Shown here: one piece after another, positions 7,499 to 7,535 of the stretch
Position numbering within the stretch: position 1 is the first letter of the stretch
Layout: each line of letters begins with the position of its first letter
From: Lysobacterales bacterium
GTDB lineage: Bacteria > Pseudomonadota > Gammaproteobacteria > Xanthomonadales > Rhodanobacteraceae
Direction: 5' to 3'
Length of the DNA: 7,535 bases
Assembly (NCBI GenBank): GCA_013298265.1
Contig: JAAFHE010000165.1
Location: 1-7,535, forward strand
Notes under the pieces: generated by a model
Told to the model about the DNA's origin: nothing
The model's input: the letters and a program-made list of their open reading frames with translations, nothing else
The model's database searches: none
Position numbers and translations under genes: made by a program

Positions 7499-7512
7499 TA
7501 CCGCGCGCGGTA
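7499..7512. repeat. Perfect 14-bp palindrome after korB
   Basis: TACCGCGCGCGGTA is self-complementary and starts 5 bp after the korB stop codon. It has no loop and no following T-run, so it is not a standard intrinsic terminator. It could be a protein-binding site or chance in CG-rich DNA. No gene can be assigned in the remaining 23 bases. Confidence 0.35.
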
Positions 7513-7535
7513 GTGACCCAGCGGTTTCTGCATGG

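Noticed and set aside
7494..7535. Start or end of a further gene at the right edge (GTG 7513 plus strand, or a minus-strand tail)
   Set aside because: Too few bases, no ribosome binding site and no recognisable peptide on either strand.

Overview
The window comes from a high-GC, proteobacterial-looking genome. GC-rich codon third positions, strong Shine-Dalgarno sequences and tightly overlapping genes point to a beta- or gammaproteobacterium, but no rRNA or other marker is present to fix the lineage. Two transcription units diverge from a 179-bp gap at about 2266-2444. No tRNA, rRNA, CRISPR array, insertion sequence or phage gene was seen.

Leftward unit (minus strand): a complete Rieske non-heme iron oxygenase alpha subunit (1192-2265) is followed 22 bp later by an AdiC-like APC-superfamily amino-acid/amine permease that runs off the left edge (1-1169). 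Together they look like an import-and-oxidise module for a small amine or amino-acid-derived compound. No dedicated oxygenase reductase lies within the window.

Rightward unit (plus strand): four genes with overlapping start and stop codons encode what looks like an NAD(P)-linked 2-oxoacid:acceptor oxidoreductase. The first is a GltD/NfnB-like FAD/NAD(P) flavoprotein with a C-terminal two-[4Fe-4S] ferredoxin module (2445-4271). The second is a fused gamma-alpha subunit (KorA type, 4271-6148). The third is an unrecognised 98-residue protein with three predicted membrane segments (6145-6441). The fourth is the thiamine-diphosphate beta subunit (KorB type, 6438-7493). The flavoprotein appears to replace both the separate ferredoxin-like subunit and a free ferredoxin:NAD(P) reductase. 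The set resembles the KorABC-type 2-oxoglutarate:NADP+ oxidoreductases described from aromatic-degrading betaproteobacteria, but the real substrate cannot be read from sequence alone.

The most unusual point is the small membrane protein wedged between the two catalytic subunits of an otherwise soluble enzyme, with translational coupling on both sides. It may be a membrane anchor or a quinone- or transport-linked partner of the complex. A second point is a pair of adjacent inverted repeats in the flavoprotein gene leader, the second of which overlaps the ribosome binding site.
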